From contig CAKZKB010000138.1 of NCBI GenBank assembly GCA_937121005.1, positions 1 through 6,639 on the forward strand: a DNA stretch of 6,639 bases, given 5' to 3'. The notes beneath the pieces were generated by a model. That model saw only the letters and a list, made by a program, of their open reading frames with translations, searched no databases and was not told the DNA's origin. This stretch comes from an uncultured cyanobacterium (lineage in GTDB: Bacteria; Cyanobacteriota; Cyanobacteriia; Cyanobacteriales; Geitlerinemataceae). Below, piece by piece: positions 6,201-6,639 of this stretch; within the stretch, counting starts at the first letter, position 1; each line of letters begins with the position of its first letter. Position numbers and translations under genes: made by a program.

Positions 6201-6639
6201 GTTATAACAGGGGCGATCGATACCAGCAGTACCGGAAATGGAGGCGCGATCGACATCACCAGTTCAATGGGAACGATAACCACAGGAGATCTCAATTCCT
6301 CTGGCAGTTCTGGTGGTAATATTTTTGTCGATGCGGAAGTTAGTATTACCGCAGGGGCGATCGATTCTAGTGGGAATTCTGGTGCGGGAGGAAATGTCAC
6401 CCTCGATCCCATTGGCGATATTGTTGCAGACTCCATTGATGCTAGTGGGACGACAACGGGAGGAGATGTTGTTGTCGAAACCACTGGCGGTAACATTCAA
6501 ATTGGTAGTAGTACGCCTTGTCCTGTGGGATCGTGCAGTATCGAGACTTCTGTTGGCGGTTCGGTGGACTTAAATCATGGTGGAAACGGTGATTTTACGG
6601 TCGGAGATTCGACAACCAATGGCACCGCCGCCGCCATTA
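3228..6639 (+). CDS. Secreted two-partner-secretion exoprotein, filamentous haemagglutinin N-terminal domain type (3' end cut by window)
   Basis: This TpsA-like surface protein is expected to cross the inner membrane by Sec and the outer membrane through a TpsB pore; no TpsB is in the window. The 1137 visible codons begin at the first ATG after an in-frame stop at 3204-3206. No strong Shine-Dalgarno precedes it, which is not unusual in cyanobacteria. Residues 1-23 are a signal peptide (charged start, hydrophobic core, VCA before the likely cut at A23/Q24). The TPS/haemagglutination-activity domain spans roughly 30-270, with NLFHSF near 57-62 and NPAGI at 113-117 where the family usually has NPNGI. 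Motifs I recognise from cyanobacterial haemagglutinin-like proteins follow: AIVWAD at 372-377, GGFVEVSGK at 397-405 and LLLDP at 426-430. From about 440 onward the protein is a degenerate repeat rich in G, N, T, S and D, typical of a right-handed beta-helix. The C-terminus, which in relatives may carry a CHAT or other domain, is not seen. Adhesion, aggregation or contact interaction are possible roles; the ligand is unknown. Confidence 0.93.
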   Translation, partial: MIRLLYLSVPTTALLSVSHVVCAQSIVPADDDTGTIVAPDGQQYNITGGQQSTDGNNLFHSFDRFGLDTGEAAHFYAPHSVNNILGRVVGGEVSFVDGTIAVTGSNANLFLLNPAGIIFGQNASLNVPGDFIATTATGIGFENGWFGLENETHGSHLLGDPLGFNFASPFGGTIVNEGILSVSFGHQLGLLAGTIVNTGTLRAPGGNVTIAAVPGENLVRLSTPGSLLNLEFAPTSDDRLATIDYPLPDLLTGGNIDSTDSNIIVRDDGTISISGSGVRIDPQTGDAIVSGTVDVSDRANAVRPYNDVQILGDRVAVVNANIDASAVNGGGNILIGGDLQGGGIVPNASYTFVDRASMIRADAIDSGDGGQAIVWADETTQFYGTISARGGNLGGDGGFVEVSGKDNLDFNGSVDIRAVVGQAGQLLLDPNNVNIVGSGTDDTELDDNQIDFGDGFFGGGTFNISASAVVTALESGHVTIQANNDINVTETVDASGNTTVSNLTLEAGQNIAIDADIFLNGGNFNATASDGTVSIDNATISTDGGDIDLTGTGQDALLTLGGVTTSNNGIEINDSFLETNSGTISLTGTGGSVNLGVGLLPLGASAIAGRGISITNSTLNSSSGIIDLTGTGGNIGLGIPGNAGHGINLDDSTIDADSVAINLTGTGGEGIVAAGGDGILITNSTATFNASSTNILGTLGSGTSDGEGIRIAGSGSVQMNGGDLVLTTDAIDLSGTVNGGMGDITIQPETNLDINVDNSGGELEITEAELDRIATDGTVILQSGSGSDLNIGNNDGTVSVGYSLTLESNGEINVAANDITATGSDRTLTFQGATVLLDSIDITMASGGNVNFENTVNGSAAGRNLTVNAGSGDITFAGTVGNTNAIADLIANSTGTTTFSNTVDASTLTTDAGGTTNISGNVTTSGNQIYNDDVIVDNPVTVRSSGGNLTANGSITGQDDATIELRANGNVDVNDITNSGRSVRITSDAGNVITGAIDTSSTGNGGAIDITSSMGTITTGDLNSSGSSGGNIFVDAEVSITAGAIDSSGNSGAGGNVTLDPIGDIVADSIDASGTTTGGDVVVETTGGNIQIGSSTPCPVGSCSIETSVGGSVDLNHGGNGDFTVGDSTTNGTAAAI
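3741..3818 (+). repeat. Exact 15-base repeat encoding GTIVN, 63 bases apart
   Basis: GGGACGATCGTCAAT occurs at 3741-3755 and 3804-3818, in frame, encoding GTIVN at residues 172-176 and 193-197. The 21-residue spacing matches one beta-helix rung in the secretion domain. Identity at DNA level, including the CGATCG core, suggests either recent duplication of a rung or codon choice favouring the HIP1 core. Confidence 0.6.
4162..4169. repeat. HIP1 octamer GCGATCGC (within the TpsA-like gene)
   Basis: A perfect GCGATCGC inside the coding region, in the stretch between the secretion domain and the AIVWAD motif. Confidence 0.9.
4872..5228 (+). repeat. Four LTGTG beta-helix repeats in the TpsA-like protein
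   Basis: The motif (I/L)-x-LTGTG recurs with its leucine at residues 549, 586, 628 and 663, so the spacings are 37, 42 and 35 residues. Three of the four copies continue as LTGTGG, and two end in a similar GG-x-(V/I)-x-LG turn. Between copies lies a conserved I-(S/T/N)-x-S-x-(L/I) strand (for example ITNSTLNSS, LDDSTIDAD). The DNA is diverged between copies, so the repeat is old or selected at protein level. It fits successive coils of a beta-helix stalk. Confidence 0.75.
5698..5705. repeat. HIP1 octamer GCGATCGC (within the TpsA-like gene)
   Basis: A perfect GCGATCGC in the beta-helix coding region, encoding part of a GSDR segment. Confidence 0.9.
5880..5887. repeat. HIP1 octamer GCGATCGC (within the TpsA-like gene)
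   Basis: A perfect GCGATCGC in the beta-helix coding region, encoding part of an NAIAD segment. Confidence 0.9.
6195..6488 (+). repeat. Four tandem 24-25 residue beta-helix repeats
   Basis: Units start at residues 990, 1015, 1039 and 1063, with lengths 25, 24, 24 and 25. Each follows the pattern G-x-I-x-x-G-x-(I/L)-(D/N)-(S/A)-S-G, a few small residues, then GG-x-(I/V)-x-(I/V/L). A fifth unit begins at residue 1088 (GNIQIGSS) and then diverges. The regular period is close to one coil of a haemagglutinin-type beta-helix. Several units carry CGATCG at the I-D codons. Confidence 0.75.

Noticed and set aside
6014..6496. Minus-strand open frames antisense to the exoprotein gene, up to 160 codons
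   Set aside because: The proteins are low-complexity P/V/S/L-rich, as expected when a G/N/T/D-rich repeat is read on the other strand. The sense frame is clearly the coding one.

Overview
The window looks cyanobacterial. The hexamer CGATCG, core of the highly iterated palindrome HIP1 of cyanobacterial genomes, occurs about 43 times by hand count in 6.6 kb, and the full octamer GCGATCGC occurs four times. Both proteins fit this origin: a fermentative AdhE, and a large haemagglutinin-like exoprotein of the type common in filamentous and colonial cyanobacteria. No genus can be named from the sequence alone.

Layout: (1) Positions 1-2667, minus strand, hold adhE, the bifunctional acetaldehyde-CoA/alcohol dehydrogenase. 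It is complete at its N-terminus and lacks only its last few codons at the window edge. (2) Positions 2668-3227 are a 560-bp divergent intergenic region. Its adhE-proximal half contains several inverted repeats that could fold in the adhE leader transcript. Its other half contains a strong sigma70-type promoter pointing at the rightward gene, with a perfect 15-bp palindrome over the -10 box and a direct repeat reaching into the -35 box. (3) Positions 3228-6639, plus strand, hold the first 1137 codons of a secreted two-partner-secretion (TpsA/filamentous haemagglutinin-like) protein: a signal peptide, a TPS secretion domain with a variant NPNGI motif (NPAGI), and a long beta-helical repeat region that runs off the window.

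The two genes are divergent and share only the intergenic region. AdhE acts in the cytoplasm, regenerating NAD+ by making ethanol from acetyl-CoA during dark or anoxic fermentation. The TpsA-like protein is expected at the cell surface or outside it, exported through an outer-membrane TpsB partner not present here. Nothing in the sequence links their functions. I see no tRNA, rRNA, CRISPR array, insertion sequence or phage gene, and no clear new system. The items most worth a second look are the promoter/operator architecture, the nested inverted repeats upstream of adhE, and the repeat organisation of the exoprotein.
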